Shown piece by piece: positions 54,036-62,934 of a stretch of DNA of 64,000 bases. Both the position numbers and the translations under genes were made by a program. Numbering within the stretch: the first letter of the stretch is position 1; every line of letters begins with the position of its first letter. The notes beneath the pieces are model-generated. The model searched no databases. It was given only the letters and a program-made list of their open reading frames with translations, and was not told the DNA's origin. The stretch lies in NCBI GenBank assembly GCA_013151275.1, contig JAADIP010000092.1, positions 1 through 64,000 on the forward strand, given 5' to 3'. Source of the stretch: Calditrichota bacterium. GTDB lineage: Bacteria; Calditrichota; Calditrichia; Calditrichales; Calditrichaceae.

Positions 54036-55181
54036 ATGCAGTTCAGAATAGAAGTAATTCACGACAATCAAAGCTTTTTATCTTTACAAAGACAATGGCA
54101 ACATCTTATCGAAAAAGCTCAAATCGATTCTCCCTTTTTAACCCATGAATGGATGTACGAATGGTGGCAGGTTTACAAGGGTCGTCTTTCCGCAGACAGT
54201 AAATTGAACATCATTACGGTTTATTCTTCCGATGAAAGGGGGGAGCTTCTTGCAGTTCTTCCGCTTTTTGAACAAAAGAAACGATTCGGTCGCGGGGGAA
54301 CCTTTAAAGCGATGCGCTTGATGGGCACCGAATTTGAATCAAGCGATTACCTTGATATCATCGCGTTACCGAAGCACAAAAACACTTTTATTCAGGCGAT
54401 TTTTTCCGATCAACAGGTAATCAAATTATTCGAACAAAACGATATCATTGAATTTGCCAATGTTCACGATTCTTCCGCTTTGTTAAAGAAAAAAGAAATA
54501 ATCGCCAATCTGCTGAATACCACACCTTACTCTTATAAGACCAAGGTGTGTCCTTACCTTTCTCTGCCCGACTCGTTTGACGAATTCCGCAACAGACTAT
54601 CGCGGAATTTTCGTTCCAATTTAAAACGAACGCAAAATAAAATGAAACGCAGCGGATTGACAATAGAGATTGTTTCGGACGTTTCGGAAATAGATGAGGC
54701 GATTCGCAGGCTGTTTGAACTTCACCAATCCCGATTCCGGTCCAAGCAGGCGGATACAAAGTTTAATTTTGAGGCGCGCGGAGAATTCCATACGCGTGTG
54801 GCAAAATTGTTCCTAAAAAAAGGATGGCTGCAACTCTATCAGATAAAGAATAAAAACACCGTCATCGGATCGCTTTACTGTTTTAAATTTGCGGACAGCA
54901 TGATGTATGTTCAGGGGGGATTTGATCCTGAGTACGGTAAATTAGGGTTGGGTAATCAGATTATTTTCAGGGCAATAGAAGACGCCATTGCTCTCGGTCT
55001 TAAAAAATTCGATTTTATGCGCGGAAACGAAGCGTATAAATACCGCTGGACTTCCGAAAAGATATTTTTGCACACACTGCTGTTTCCTCTTTCGTTTAAA
55101 GCCAGAATGTACGTTTTCGGTCAGGACATCTTCTTTAAAAGCAAACAATTTGTTAAACGCATTTTGGGGAAAAATCGATGA
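54036..55181 (+). CDS. CelD/BcsL-type GNAT acyltransferase
   Basis: A 381-residue cytoplasmic protein of the CelD/BcsL acetyltransferase family (Acetyltransf_6). Key parts are SPFLTHEWMYEWWQVY (about 33-48), LSRNFRSNLKRTQNKMKRSG (about 188-207), GSLYCFKFADSMMYVQGGFD and LGNQIIFRAIEDAIALGLKK, then FDFMRGNEAYKYRWTSE. Members acylate polysaccharide or sugar precursors; substrate is unknown. Its next gene, WbqC-like, overlaps by 4 nt (ATGA). Proximity to flagellin genes makes flagellin-glycan modification possible, but this is inference. Confidence 0.82.
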   Translation: MQFRIEVIHDNQSFLSLQRQWQHLIEKAQIDSPFLTHEWMYEWWQVYKGRLSADSKLNIITVYSSDERGELLAVLPLFEQKKRFGRGGTFKAMRLMGTEFESSDYLDIIALPKHKNTFIQAIFSDQQVIKLFEQNDIIEFANVHDSSALLKKKEIIANLLNTTPYSYKTKVCPYLSLPDSFDEFRNRLSRNFRSNLKRTQNKMKRSGLTIEIVSDVSEIDEAIRRLFELHQSRFRSKQADTKFNFEARGEFHTRVAKLFLKKGWLQLYQIKNKNTVIGSLYCFKFADSMMYVQGGFDPEYGKLGLGNQIIFRAIEDAIALGLKKFDFMRGNEAYKYRWTSEKIFLHTLLFPLSFKARMYVFGQDIFFKSKQFVKRILGKNR

Positions 55182-55885
55182 AAAAAACGGCGTTGGGAAG
55201 TTTCCGCCCGGCATTTTTCCCCTCTCTGGAATATTTCTGGCAAATGGCTCAATGCGATGTCGCCGTGTTTGCGGATCATTTGCAATACACCAAAGGATCG
55301 TCCATTAACCGTTCCGCTCCTTTATATGATACAAATGATATTCTGCGGATTCCCGTTCGTCACAACGGTGAACACACGGGTATTTTTAACAAGCAAATCG
55401 ATCTGCACAGCCCGTGGCGGCAAAAGCACTTAAAAACAATTCGCCATTTATTCCACAACTTTCCCTTTGCCTATTACTACCTGCCCGAACTGGAAGAGCT
55501 CTACGGCGAAAACTTCCGGAATCTCGGCGATTTTCTCTGGCGGCTGACCGAACGATTGGTTAAGTGGCTGCACCTGCCGGTTAAATTATTGCGCTCCGGT
55601 CAATTGGGTAATAAGGGCGGAGCGGAAGAATTGATCTTTAATTGGTGTAAACTAAGCGGCGCGACTTTTTACATCGCCGGCGCCGAGGAATTTAAAAATA
55701 AATGGACGGACAAAGAGAAATTAGATTCTCTCGGAATCGGAACCCTGCTGTTCGCTCCTCTGCCCGAGTCGCATCTGCTGCAAAATTACGCCTCCCTTTC
55801 CATAGTTCATTATCTGCTGCAATTCGGACCCGAAGGCGGTTACATAATTCGCCAGTACCTTTCTCAAAAACGGCGTCCCGCTTAA
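55178..55885 (+). CDS. WbqC-like family protein
   Basis: A 235-residue protein with the WbqC pattern: FFPSLEYFWQMAQCDVAVFA, DHLQYTKGSSINRSAP, then IRHLFHNFPFAYYYLPELEE and LLRSGQLGNKGGAEELI. The family is encoded in O-antigen and cell-surface sugar loci; the enzymatic role is unsettled. The typical QPxYLP start is modified to RPAFFPS. The gene is coupled to the acyltransferase, so both likely act on the same glycan. Confidence 0.8.
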   Translation: MKKTALGSFRPAFFPSLEYFWQMAQCDVAVFADHLQYTKGSSINRSAPLYDTNDILRIPVRHNGEHTGIFNKQIDLHSPWRQKHLKTIRHLFHNFPFAYYYLPELEELYGENFRNLGDFLWRLTERLVKWLHLPVKLLRSGQLGNKGGAEELIFNWCKLSGATFYIAGAEEFKNKWTDKEKLDSLGIGTLLFAPLPESHLLQNYASLSIVHYLLQFGPEGGYIIRQYLSQKRRPA

Positions 55886-55904
55886 ATTAACAGGAGGTCG
55901 CCTT

Positions 55905-56414
55905 TTACCAGACATTATTGTGAATTCGATCCGGATTAAAACGGTCAACCGGTTCTGCGGTTTTTAGCGGCACCCCCACCGCAACTAATGAAACCGGAAT
56001 ACAGTGCAGCGGCAAATCAAGAAGTATCTTCAATTTTTTGATTCGTTGTTCGCGCGGATAAACGCCGATCCAGACCGCGCCCAGCCCCAAGCCGTGAGCG
56101 GCAAGAAGAATGTTTTGCGTTGCCGCCGCGCAATCAAGCGCCAGATAACGGTCGTTATTCTCCAAGCCCAGATCGCCGCACACGGCAATGGCTAACGGCG
56201 CCTGATATAACATTTTGGCGTAAGGATGAAAATCGGCAATCTGGTTAAGAATCTGGCGGTCGTTAATTACAATAAAATGCCACGGTTGTTTGTTGTGTGC
56301 GGAAGGCGCCTGCATTGCTGCCCGCAATAATTTTTCCACCGTCTCCTGCCCGATTTCATCGGATTTAAAATTACGTACGCTGCGTCTGGTCATTATGGCT
56401 TGCAAAACTTCCAT
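55905..56414 (-). CDS. Nitroreductase family protein
   Basis: A 169-residue FMN-dependent oxidoreductase of the nitroreductase type. The N-terminus has MTRRSVRNFKSDEIGQETVE with FMN-contact RRSVR, then AAMQAPSAHNKQPWHFIVI. The middle shows DCAAATQNILLAAHGLGLGA followed by VWIGVYP. Substrate cannot be deduced. It is convergent with the WbqC-like gene and lies inside the repeat-flanked cassette. Confidence 0.9.
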   Translation of the reverse strand: MEVLQAIMTRRSVRNFKSDEIGQETVEKLLRAAMQAPSAHNKQPWHFIVINDRQILNQIADFHPYAKMLYQAPLAIAVCGDLGLENNDRYLALDCAAATQNILLAAHGLGLGAVWIGVYPREQRIKKLKILLDLPLHCIPVSLVAVGVPLKTAEPVDRFNPDRIHNNVW

Positions 56415-56504
56415 CTTAACTCAATCCCTTCGATTTTTTTAATTACTTCAATAATATCCGATTTTTAGCAAAAATTCAAGGGATCGATTTTTTGGTTTAG
56501 AGTG

Positions 56505-56760
56505 AAAGGGTTAAGGGTTAAGGGTGTAAGCGTTAAGCGAACCTCTACTAAATAGTTAACAACCAGCAGCTCGTCACTCTCCGCTTCCTGAGCTTGTCAC
56601 TCTCGCTTCCTGAGCCTGTCGAAGGAAGCCTGTCATGTCACTCATTACGCATTACGCATCACGCATTACGACTTTGTAACTTTGTAACTCGTTACTCGTC
56701 ACGCATTACGCCTTTCTGCTTTCTGCTCTCTGCTTTCTTCTTCCTGCCACTCATTTTCGC
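56505..56760. repeat. Composite repeat, right flank of the three-gene cassette
   Basis: The reverse complement of this block follows the same order as the left flank at 53645: TAACGAG/TTACAAAG units, GTAATGCGTGA units, the 53-nt perfect block (56582-56634), then CGCTTAAC and CCCTTAACCC. It also holds CATTACGCATTACGCATCACG-like and CTTTCTGCTTTCTGCT-like iterations. An 83-codon frame runs through it but is a repeat artefact. Confidence 0.85.
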
Positions 56761-56916
56761 TCAAAATCAAACAACTAAACGCCTGAACTTCTATCCGCGT
56801 CACCACCTTGTCACTTTATTGTTATTTAATCCAAAAAAAATGTAATCCTAATTTTGCTTTTAAAATAATTTGTTAATATTTTTAGTAAGAAAAATAATCA
56901 CAGAGAAAATATACTT

Positions 56917-59031
56917 ATGAGACGGAAAGTACTACTTCTGATTCTTTTGTCCCTCAATTGGGCGTTCGCTCAAAAGCTTTCAAAGCCCGCCATAGACGAT
57001 AACTCAAAATATACCAACATCGGTAACATCGGGATCACCATTTCCAATTACGGAACCATCGGCGACGGCTTTACCAAACAGGTTCCTGTGGATCAACCTT
57101 CCTGCGAATATCCCAAGGGATCAGGGATTGAGCATCTGTTCGGCGGAGGATTATGGGTCGGAGCGCAAACTTCGTCCGGAATAAAAGTGACCACCGGCGC
57201 GTTTAATTCCGCCCGTTTCCAAGCCGGAGGATCCACAAATTTTGAATTCACCAATACCGCGGATCCGTTGGACGTGGTTTTAGAGCGTTCTTCTCTGCTC
57301 GACAATCAGTTTTACTCTCCCGACGCCATTAGCCATCAGGATTTTGTGGCGGATTTTACGGACACAAACACCTACGTGCCGGGAACCACCAATCAAATTT
57401 ACGGGCACAATCCTTTAGGCATTGCGGTACACATGGAAACCTACGCCTGGAACTACCCCTTTGCCGACGACTTTGTGATTTTTAATTACACCATCACCAA
57501 TGTCTGGGACGATACTTTAAAAGATGTGTACGTGGGAATATGGGCTGATCTGGTGGTTCGCAATGTGAATATTACTCCTCCGAGAATCGGAGCGCCTTTT
57601 TACCAGCACGCCGGCGTTGGCTATAAAGATAACGATAAAATGAAAATGGTTTACTGTTACGATTACGACGGCGACCCGGGCTATACCGACAGTTATGTTT
57701 CGGTCTGTTTTCTGGGCGCCGAACCGCAGGAAGACGATCAAAAATACAGATATAAGGTGACGCACAACTGGTGGTTGTTTTCCGGCGGCATCGAAGAATA
57801 CGAACAGCCTCCGCGGGAAGAGGTTCTTCGTTACGAACGGATGAAGACTTCTTTTCCGGATGATATCTACTGGAAAAACCTGTACCAACGGGCGGGAAAC
57901 TGGATGAGCCTGATCTCCACCGGTCCTTTTGAGCGGATCGATCCGGGCAAATCGATTAATGTGGTCTTTGCCATTGTCTGCGCTAAAAAAGCGGGCTTTA
58001 ATCCCTCTACGGTTGATGACGATGCCGCAAAAGCCAATCTGTACGACAACATCGAATGGGCGCAAAAAGCCTACTACGGCGAAGACAGCAACCGCAACGG
58101 CATTCTCGATTATTTCGGTACGGATTCCACGGAAGACGTTAACGGCAACGGAAAATTAGACCGTTACATTCTGCCCACTCCGCCCGCCCCTCCTGCCGTT
58201 AAAATCATTCCCGGCAACGGCAAAGTGACAATTCTATGGGATCGCACTTCCGAACAATCGATTGACTTAATCTCCAAAAAGAGAGACTTTGAAGGATACC
58301 GGGTTTACCGGTCGTTTTTGAATGACGATCGTTCCGCCGAAGGCATTTTTAACAGCATGCAGCTTATCCGGGAATTCGACCGCAAAGACGATATTTTTTA
58401 TGACACGGGTTTTGACGAAATCCGTCTTCCCGAACCAACAATCGAAACGTACAAAGACCCCGTCACCGGTGAAGAAAAGCAGACGGAGTTCTGGTACCGT
58501 CTCGAAGTGGACGGATTACACAACGGTTGGCAATACGCGTTTTCTGTTACTGCGTTCGACAGCGGCGACGCGACCATCTCTCTGCCCAGTCTGGAAAGCA
58601 GCCGGCTGCAAAATGTTGTCGTTGTTACTCCGGGTACCCCGGCAAGAACAAATAACGAAAAACGGGAAATCGGCGTTTATCCCAATCCGTACCGGGTAAA
58701 TGCCCTTTGGGACGGCACTCAGGAACGGCAGAGAAAGATCTATTTTTACAATCTGCCGGAAAATTGCGAGATACGAATTTATACCCTGGCTGGCGATCTT
58801 GTCAGCAGTTTTACCCACAACGCCGCAACCTACAGGGGACAGGACGCCCAGTGGTACGAACGATTCGGAAGTTTCGGCTCGAACATTCAGACATTATTCC
58901 CCGGCGGCGAACACGCCTGGGATCTGGTGACTGAATCGGATCAAGCCATAGCGACCGGTTTGTATTTATTCTCCGTGAAAGATTTGAAGACAGGCAAAAT
59001 CTACACCGGAAAATTCGTAATAATTAAGTAA
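56917..59031 (+). CDS. Large secreted protein with FN3-like and calcium-loop segments
   Basis: A 704-residue exported protein with a signal peptide (cleavage after WAFAQ, about 18). A large unassigned N-terminal domain (to about 385) contains LFGGGLWVGAQTS and HNWWLFSGGIEEYEQPPREE. Two acidic loops, DSNRNGILD (390-398) and DVNGNGKLD (407-415), fit EF-hand-like calcium loops. An FN3-like domain begins at VKIIPGNGKVTILWDR. The end (PNPYRVNALWD... GLYLFSVKDLKTGKIYTGKF) resembles an FlgD-Ig-like sorting region of the type IX kind. Function unknown; same strand as the two exported proteins after it. Confidence 0.75.
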   Translation: MRRKVLLLILLSLNWAFAQKLSKPAIDDNSKYTNIGNIGITISNYGTIGDGFTKQVPVDQPSCEYPKGSGIEHLFGGGLWVGAQTSSGIKVTTGAFNSARFQAGGSTNFEFTNTADPLDVVLERSSLLDNQFYSPDAISHQDFVADFTDTNTYVPGTTNQIYGHNPLGIAVHMETYAWNYPFADDFVIFNYTITNVWDDTLKDVYVGIWADLVVRNVNITPPRIGAPFYQHAGVGYKDNDKMKMVYCYDYDGDPGYTDSYVSVCFLGAEPQEDDQKYRYKVTHNWWLFSGGIEEYEQPPREEVLRYERMKTSFPDDIYWKNLYQRAGNWMSLISTGPFERIDPGKSINVVFAIVCAKKAGFNPSTVDDDAAKANLYDNIEWAQKAYYGEDSNRNGILDYFGTDSTEDVNGNGKLDRYILPTPPAPPAVKIIPGNGKVTILWDRTSEQSIDLISKKRDFEGYRVYRSFLNDDRSAEGIFNSMQLIREFDRKDDIFYDTGFDEIRLPEPTIETYKDPVTGEEKQTEFWYRLEVDGLHNGWQYAFSVTAFDSGDATISLPSLESSRLQNVVVVTPGTPARTNNEKREIGVYPNPYRVNALWDGTQERQRKIYFYNLPENCEIRIYTLAGDLVSSFTHNAATYRGQDAQWYERFGSFGSNIQTLFPGGEHAWDLVTESDQAIATGLYLFSVKDLKTGKIYTGKFVIIK

Positions 59032-59154
59032 GTAAATGTTCTTTGATTTTCAGTCTGATGACTCGGATTGCCGATTTGACGGCTCTAAAACGATAATTTT
59101 GTGTCAGCAAAAACACGTAATTTTATCAGACAACCAATTTTTTCAGGAGGGCTT

Positions 59155-61164
59155 ATGAAACATTTCAGTTACCTTTTACTAATCGGTTTTCTTCTTTTTA
59201 TTTCAACCACAGGCTTAAAAGCTCAAACGGCTGCCTACGACACGGTGACTATTTACGACATACAGCATGTGACGGACCCCGCGGTTGACGATCAATCTCC
59301 CTTATTTGGCGATACCGTCATCGTAAAGGGATTGGTCATGCACTATCCGCGTGAGCTGTATGTGGGATCGCGCTGGGCTGTTTATGTGGTTGATCCGGAC
59401 AGCTTTCCAAAGCCATGGAGCGGTTTTTTCATTATTCAACACGATACTACCGAGGTTAATACTCTTTTCGGTTTTGTCGAACCGGGAATGATTTGCAATT
59501 TCACCGGCGTGGTCGATGAATACAGCGGTCTTACGCAGCTTGCCTTATTAACCGATCCGGTGGTTCCGGTGGAAATTATTTCAACCGATAACCCGTTGCC
59601 GGAGCCGTTGAAACTTACGTCCGCGGATCTTTCCACCAACGACGTCGCCGAGCAATGGGAATCGATGTGGGTCTATCTTGAAAACGGCACCATCGTGAAC
59701 AATTCTCTGAGTTCCAACACCGCCAGCGTCACCGACGAAAGCGGCGGATTAACCTATCTTGACGACTATTTTTGGTGGTTCCGCAGCCGCTTTAACGACA
59801 ATATTTTCTCCTGGCCTCCCGCGGGAACAAAATTCAACGTAAAGGGTTTTACGCGACACGTCAATGTCGATTTGTACACCATTAATCCGCGCACGGACGC
59901 CGATCTGGAAATTTTGTCCAATCCTCCCGTTGTTACGGATGTTGTCCGCACGCCGGGTGTGCCGACTCCGCGAAACGACGTAATCGTAACTGCCAAGATT
60001 ACCGATAATACTGCCGTCGCCAAAGCCATTCTTAAATACAGCGTGAACGGCGATGCGTTTGTGGATGTGGAAATGCAGAAAACGGGAGTCGACACCTTTT
60101 CGGCTAAAATCCCGAATCAAACGGACGGCAGTTTTGTACGCTATTTTATTTACGCCGAAGACGACGCGGGCGACTTTACCACGCTTCCGGGCGATACCTC
60201 GTTCGGAATCTTTTACTACGTTGTCCGCATGAACGGCTTAAGCGTCAAAGACGTCCAATACACCTGGGGATATCCTGACGACGCTTCCGGTTACGCCGGA
60301 TACCAGGTCACGTTAAAGGGAATTGTCACTTCCGACAGCTCTCATTTTTCGAGCGTTTATTACATTCAGGAAAAAGAGGAACCCTGGTACGGAATTCAGG
60401 TGCGGGATGTCTATCACAACAATTTTGCGGTCGGCGATGAAATTCAAATTACCGGCACTATCGAAGAACGTTATGGCGTAACGCGAATCGTCGTTAACGA
60501 CAGCGCCACAGGCGTTACATTGTTAAGCAGCGGAAATTCCGTGACCCCGATGGATGTAACCACGGGCGAAATCGCCACCGGCGGCGACAATGCGGAGGCT
60601 TACGAAAGCTGCCTGGTTCGGGTTAAAAACCTGACCGTTACCAATCCGTTCCCTGACGGAGCCAACAACTTTGGCGAATTTATGGTCAGCGACGGCAGCG
60701 GCGATCTGCGGGTCGATGATTACGCGCTGCATTTCAGAGGAAACCTTGACTCGACTTTCGCCTTAAACGACCATATCGACGAAATCGTTGCCATCCACTA
60801 TTACAGCTACGGAAATTACAAGCTCATCCCGAGATCCAATGACGATATTCACGGTCATACCGATATCGAAAGACCGATTACAGTGACCGGTTTCGAATTA
60901 AAACAGAATTTCCCTAATCCGTTCAATCCCACAACGACTATTGAGTACAACCTGGAAAAACGGGGCAACTTTAAACTTTCGATTTACAACATTCTCGGGC
61001 AGCACATTCGCACGCTGGTTAACGGCGCCCAGACTCCCGGCTTGCACAAAATTAAATGGGACGGCAGAGACGACTATGGCAAACCGGTAAGCGCAGGAAT
61101 CTATTTCTACTCTCTGAAGGGAGAAAATATTAAACTGACTAAAAAGATGCTGCTGATAAAATAA
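59155..61164 (+). CDS. Secreted protein with OB-fold-like repeats and type A sorting domain
   Basis: A 669-residue secreted protein. The ATG at 59155 follows CAGGAGGG; an upstream GTG at 59101 would displace the signal peptide (YLLLIGFLLFISTTGLKAQ). Two OB-fold-like segments resemble YhcR-type domains (DTVIVKGLVMHYPRELYVGS; YQVTLKGIVTSDSSHFSSVY). The C-terminal 90 residues are a classic type A sorting/FlgD-Ig region: LKQNFPNPFNPTTTIEYNLE, YNILGQHIRTLVNG, KPVSAGIYFYSLKGE. This implies export by a type IX-like system whose machinery is not in the window. A terminator follows. Confidence 0.87.
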   Translation: MKHFSYLLLIGFLLFISTTGLKAQTAAYDTVTIYDIQHVTDPAVDDQSPLFGDTVIVKGLVMHYPRELYVGSRWAVYVVDPDSFPKPWSGFFIIQHDTTEVNTLFGFVEPGMICNFTGVVDEYSGLTQLALLTDPVVPVEIISTDNPLPEPLKLTSADLSTNDVAEQWESMWVYLENGTIVNNSLSSNTASVTDESGGLTYLDDYFWWFRSRFNDNIFSWPPAGTKFNVKGFTRHVNVDLYTINPRTDADLEILSNPPVVTDVVRTPGVPTPRNDVIVTAKITDNTAVAKAILKYSVNGDAFVDVEMQKTGVDTFSAKIPNQTDGSFVRYFIYAEDDAGDFTTLPGDTSFGIFYYVVRMNGLSVKDVQYTWGYPDDASGYAGYQVTLKGIVTSDSSHFSSVYYIQEKEEPWYGIQVRDVYHNNFAVGDEIQITGTIEERYGVTRIVVNDSATGVTLLSSGNSVTPMDVTTGEIATGGDNAEAYESCLVRVKNLTVTNPFPDGANNFGEFMVSDGSGDLRVDDYALHFRGNLDSTFALNDHIDEIVAIHYYSYGNYKLIPRSNDDIHGHTDIERPITVTGFELKQNFPNPFNPTTTIEYNLEKRGNFKLSIYNILGQHIRTLVNGAQTPGLHKIKWDGRDDYGKPVSAGIYFYSLKGENIKLTKKMLLIK

Positions 61165-61183
61165 GAATTAACAGCGCTTTGAA

Positions 61184-61222
61184 AAGGGGATTTCCTCCGG
61201 CGGGAGATCCCCTTAATTTAAT
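61184..61222 (+). terminator. Terminator after the type A sorting-domain gene
   Basis: AAGGGGAT pairs with ATCCCCTT around an inner CTCC/GGAG stem, followed by AATTTAATATTTT. It starts 20 nt after the stop codon. Confidence 0.8.
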
Positions 61223-61323
61223 ATTTTGGCAAACAGCGCAGCGAAAAAAATATTTGTTGAGTTTACGAAGAAAAAATAAGATATTATAAGACATTTAAAT
61301 TAAAAGATTTGAAGATTAAACGG

Positions 61324-62775
61324 ATGAATTCAGTTTTAAGACCATTAGTTTATTTGGTTATTCTGGCGGAAATTTTATTTTTCACCTATTCCTGTAAAGA
61401 AAAAATTTCGGGAACTTACCATGAAAACGCTCCGCCCGAAACGTTTCTTTTCGTCAATTCCACGACGGGCGACACTCTAAATTCGACAGCCAGTATTCAG
61501 AAATTGTACTGGGACGGGCTGGACAAAGACGGTTTTGTGGTCGGTTTTTATTACACCTGGCAGGCGGATCCCGATTCGCAGGACTGGGTGTGGACCACGG
61601 AACGCTCTTTGACCTTTCCTCTCAAAATAGCCGGTTCCGATACCAGCTACATTTTCAAAATCAGAGCGGTAGATAATGACGGAGCCAGCGACCCGACTCC
61701 GGCGGTTCAGCTTTTCCCAATTAAAAACACGCCGCCTACCATTAACTGGCTTCCCGTCAGCCGAATTCCGGACACTACATTTACCGTTGCCAGCTTTATC
61801 TGGCAGGCGTCCGATCTGGACGGCGATTCCACTATCGCCTATTTTGAATACGCCCTTGACGACACCTCAAACTGGCGCCGGATTGCCGGTTACCGCAGAA
61901 ATGTCACCCTTACCTCGGACAGCGGTTTAACCGAAGGAGCGCATGTCTTTTACATTCGCGCCGTCGATATTGCTCAAAGCCGCAGTAATATCATTCAAAT
62001 GCCGGAACGCGGTTCATGGTACGTCAAGGCTCCCAAGGGCGATTACCTGTTGATCGACGATTTCGAAAACGAAGCCCAATCCAATTATCCCGACCGCTAT
62101 TACAAATCGATGCTCAAAAACGTTCTGAACCAAATCGATCCGCAGTTGGATTTTGATTACTGGAACATCGAAGAGCAGTTTCCGGCTTCGCGCCTGCAAT
62201 TTACCGAAACGCTTAAACTGTTCCGGCGGATTATCTGGTATTCCGATCTGATTCAGGAAACCGACGAACATTTTATTACCGCTCAGGTCGCCATTCCCGA
62301 ATTTTTAAACAACGGCGGTAAAATAATTTACTCGGTTCAGTTTAACCAGGGCTTCGGAACGCTCGGCAGTCCGCTTGAATTTTCGCCCGTGGATTCCCTC
62401 GGCAAACGCTTTAACTTTATTACCATGAACAGCGTCTATTATCCTGATTCTTCGGGACAAAAAGAAGTAAGAGATCTTTTCGGAGCCGAACTCCCGGAAC
62501 TGAAAGTCAGCAAAATTATTGTGGGATTGATGGGCTTAAAGCCAAAGCCCACAGCCATTCCCCTGTACCGCTTCAATGATCCCAAGTCGGATCAGGATCC
62601 TTTGTTTATTCTCCTGGGACGCAATGACAATAAAGTTAAACAGATTTCTGATAGCTTCTCTGTAGAGGACGCTTACGACTTTGTGTTTTCGGGAACGCCG
62701 CTGCACTATTTGCAGGGCAACAAAAATTTGGATGAATTCTTTAAGGTAGTTTTCGAAAAAATTTTTAAACCGTGA
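61324..62775 (+). CDS. Probable lipoprotein with Ig/FN3-like repeats
   Basis: A 483-residue exported protein. The N-terminal hydrophobic stretch ends in FFTYSCKEK, a relaxed lipobox with cysteine, so outer- or inner-membrane lipidation is likely. Two Ig/FN3-like segments follow (LYWDGLDKDGFVVGFYYTW; FIWQASDLDGDSTIAYFEYA). The C-terminal half, beginning GDYLLIDDFENEAQSNYPDR, looks like an alpha/beta GATase- or GldG-like fold, with FLNNGGKIIYSVQF. An upstream in-frame TTG at 61309 is an alternative start; neither has a strong RBS. Function not known. Confidence 0.72.
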   Translation: MNSVLRPLVYLVILAEILFFTYSCKEKISGTYHENAPPETFLFVNSTTGDTLNSTASIQKLYWDGLDKDGFVVGFYYTWQADPDSQDWVWTTERSLTFPLKIAGSDTSYIFKIRAVDNDGASDPTPAVQLFPIKNTPPTINWLPVSRIPDTTFTVASFIWQASDLDGDSTIAYFEYALDDTSNWRRIAGYRRNVTLTSDSGLTEGAHVFYIRAVDIAQSRSNIIQMPERGSWYVKAPKGDYLLIDDFENEAQSNYPDRYYKSMLKNVLNQIDPQLDFDYWNIEEQFPASRLQFTETLKLFRRIIWYSDLIQETDEHFITAQVAIPEFLNNGGKIIYSVQFNQGFGTLGSPLEFSPVDSLGKRFNFITMNSVYYPDSSGQKEVRDLFGAELPELKVSKIIVGLMGLKPKPTAIPLYRFNDPKSDQDPLFILLGRNDNKVKQISDSFSVEDAYDFVFSGTPLHYLQGNKNLDEFFKVVFEKIFKP

Positions 62776-62934
62776 TTAACAAACTCGCGGGAAGTTAAAT
62801 GATGCGATTTTTTATTAATCGGGAAAATTTACCACCGGCTCGCCGACTCGCAGGGAAAGGCGATAAAGGAAGGTCGGAATAATGTTAAATATCCCAACGG
62901 AAATAAGTGTAATCGGACTTTTTACGAATTCATC

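Noticed and set aside
53720-56634. Composite transposon ends
   Set aside because: The inverted repeats enclose no transposase, show no target-site duplication that I can see, and belong to a repeat family also present at 41.9 kb without a partner.
56594-56845. 83-codon plus-strand frame with a signal-peptide-like hydrophobic run
   Set aside because: It is read through the composite repeat; the peptide (LPEPVEGS..., ITHHALR...) comes from short DNA repeats, there is no RBS, and the other copies do not keep the frame.
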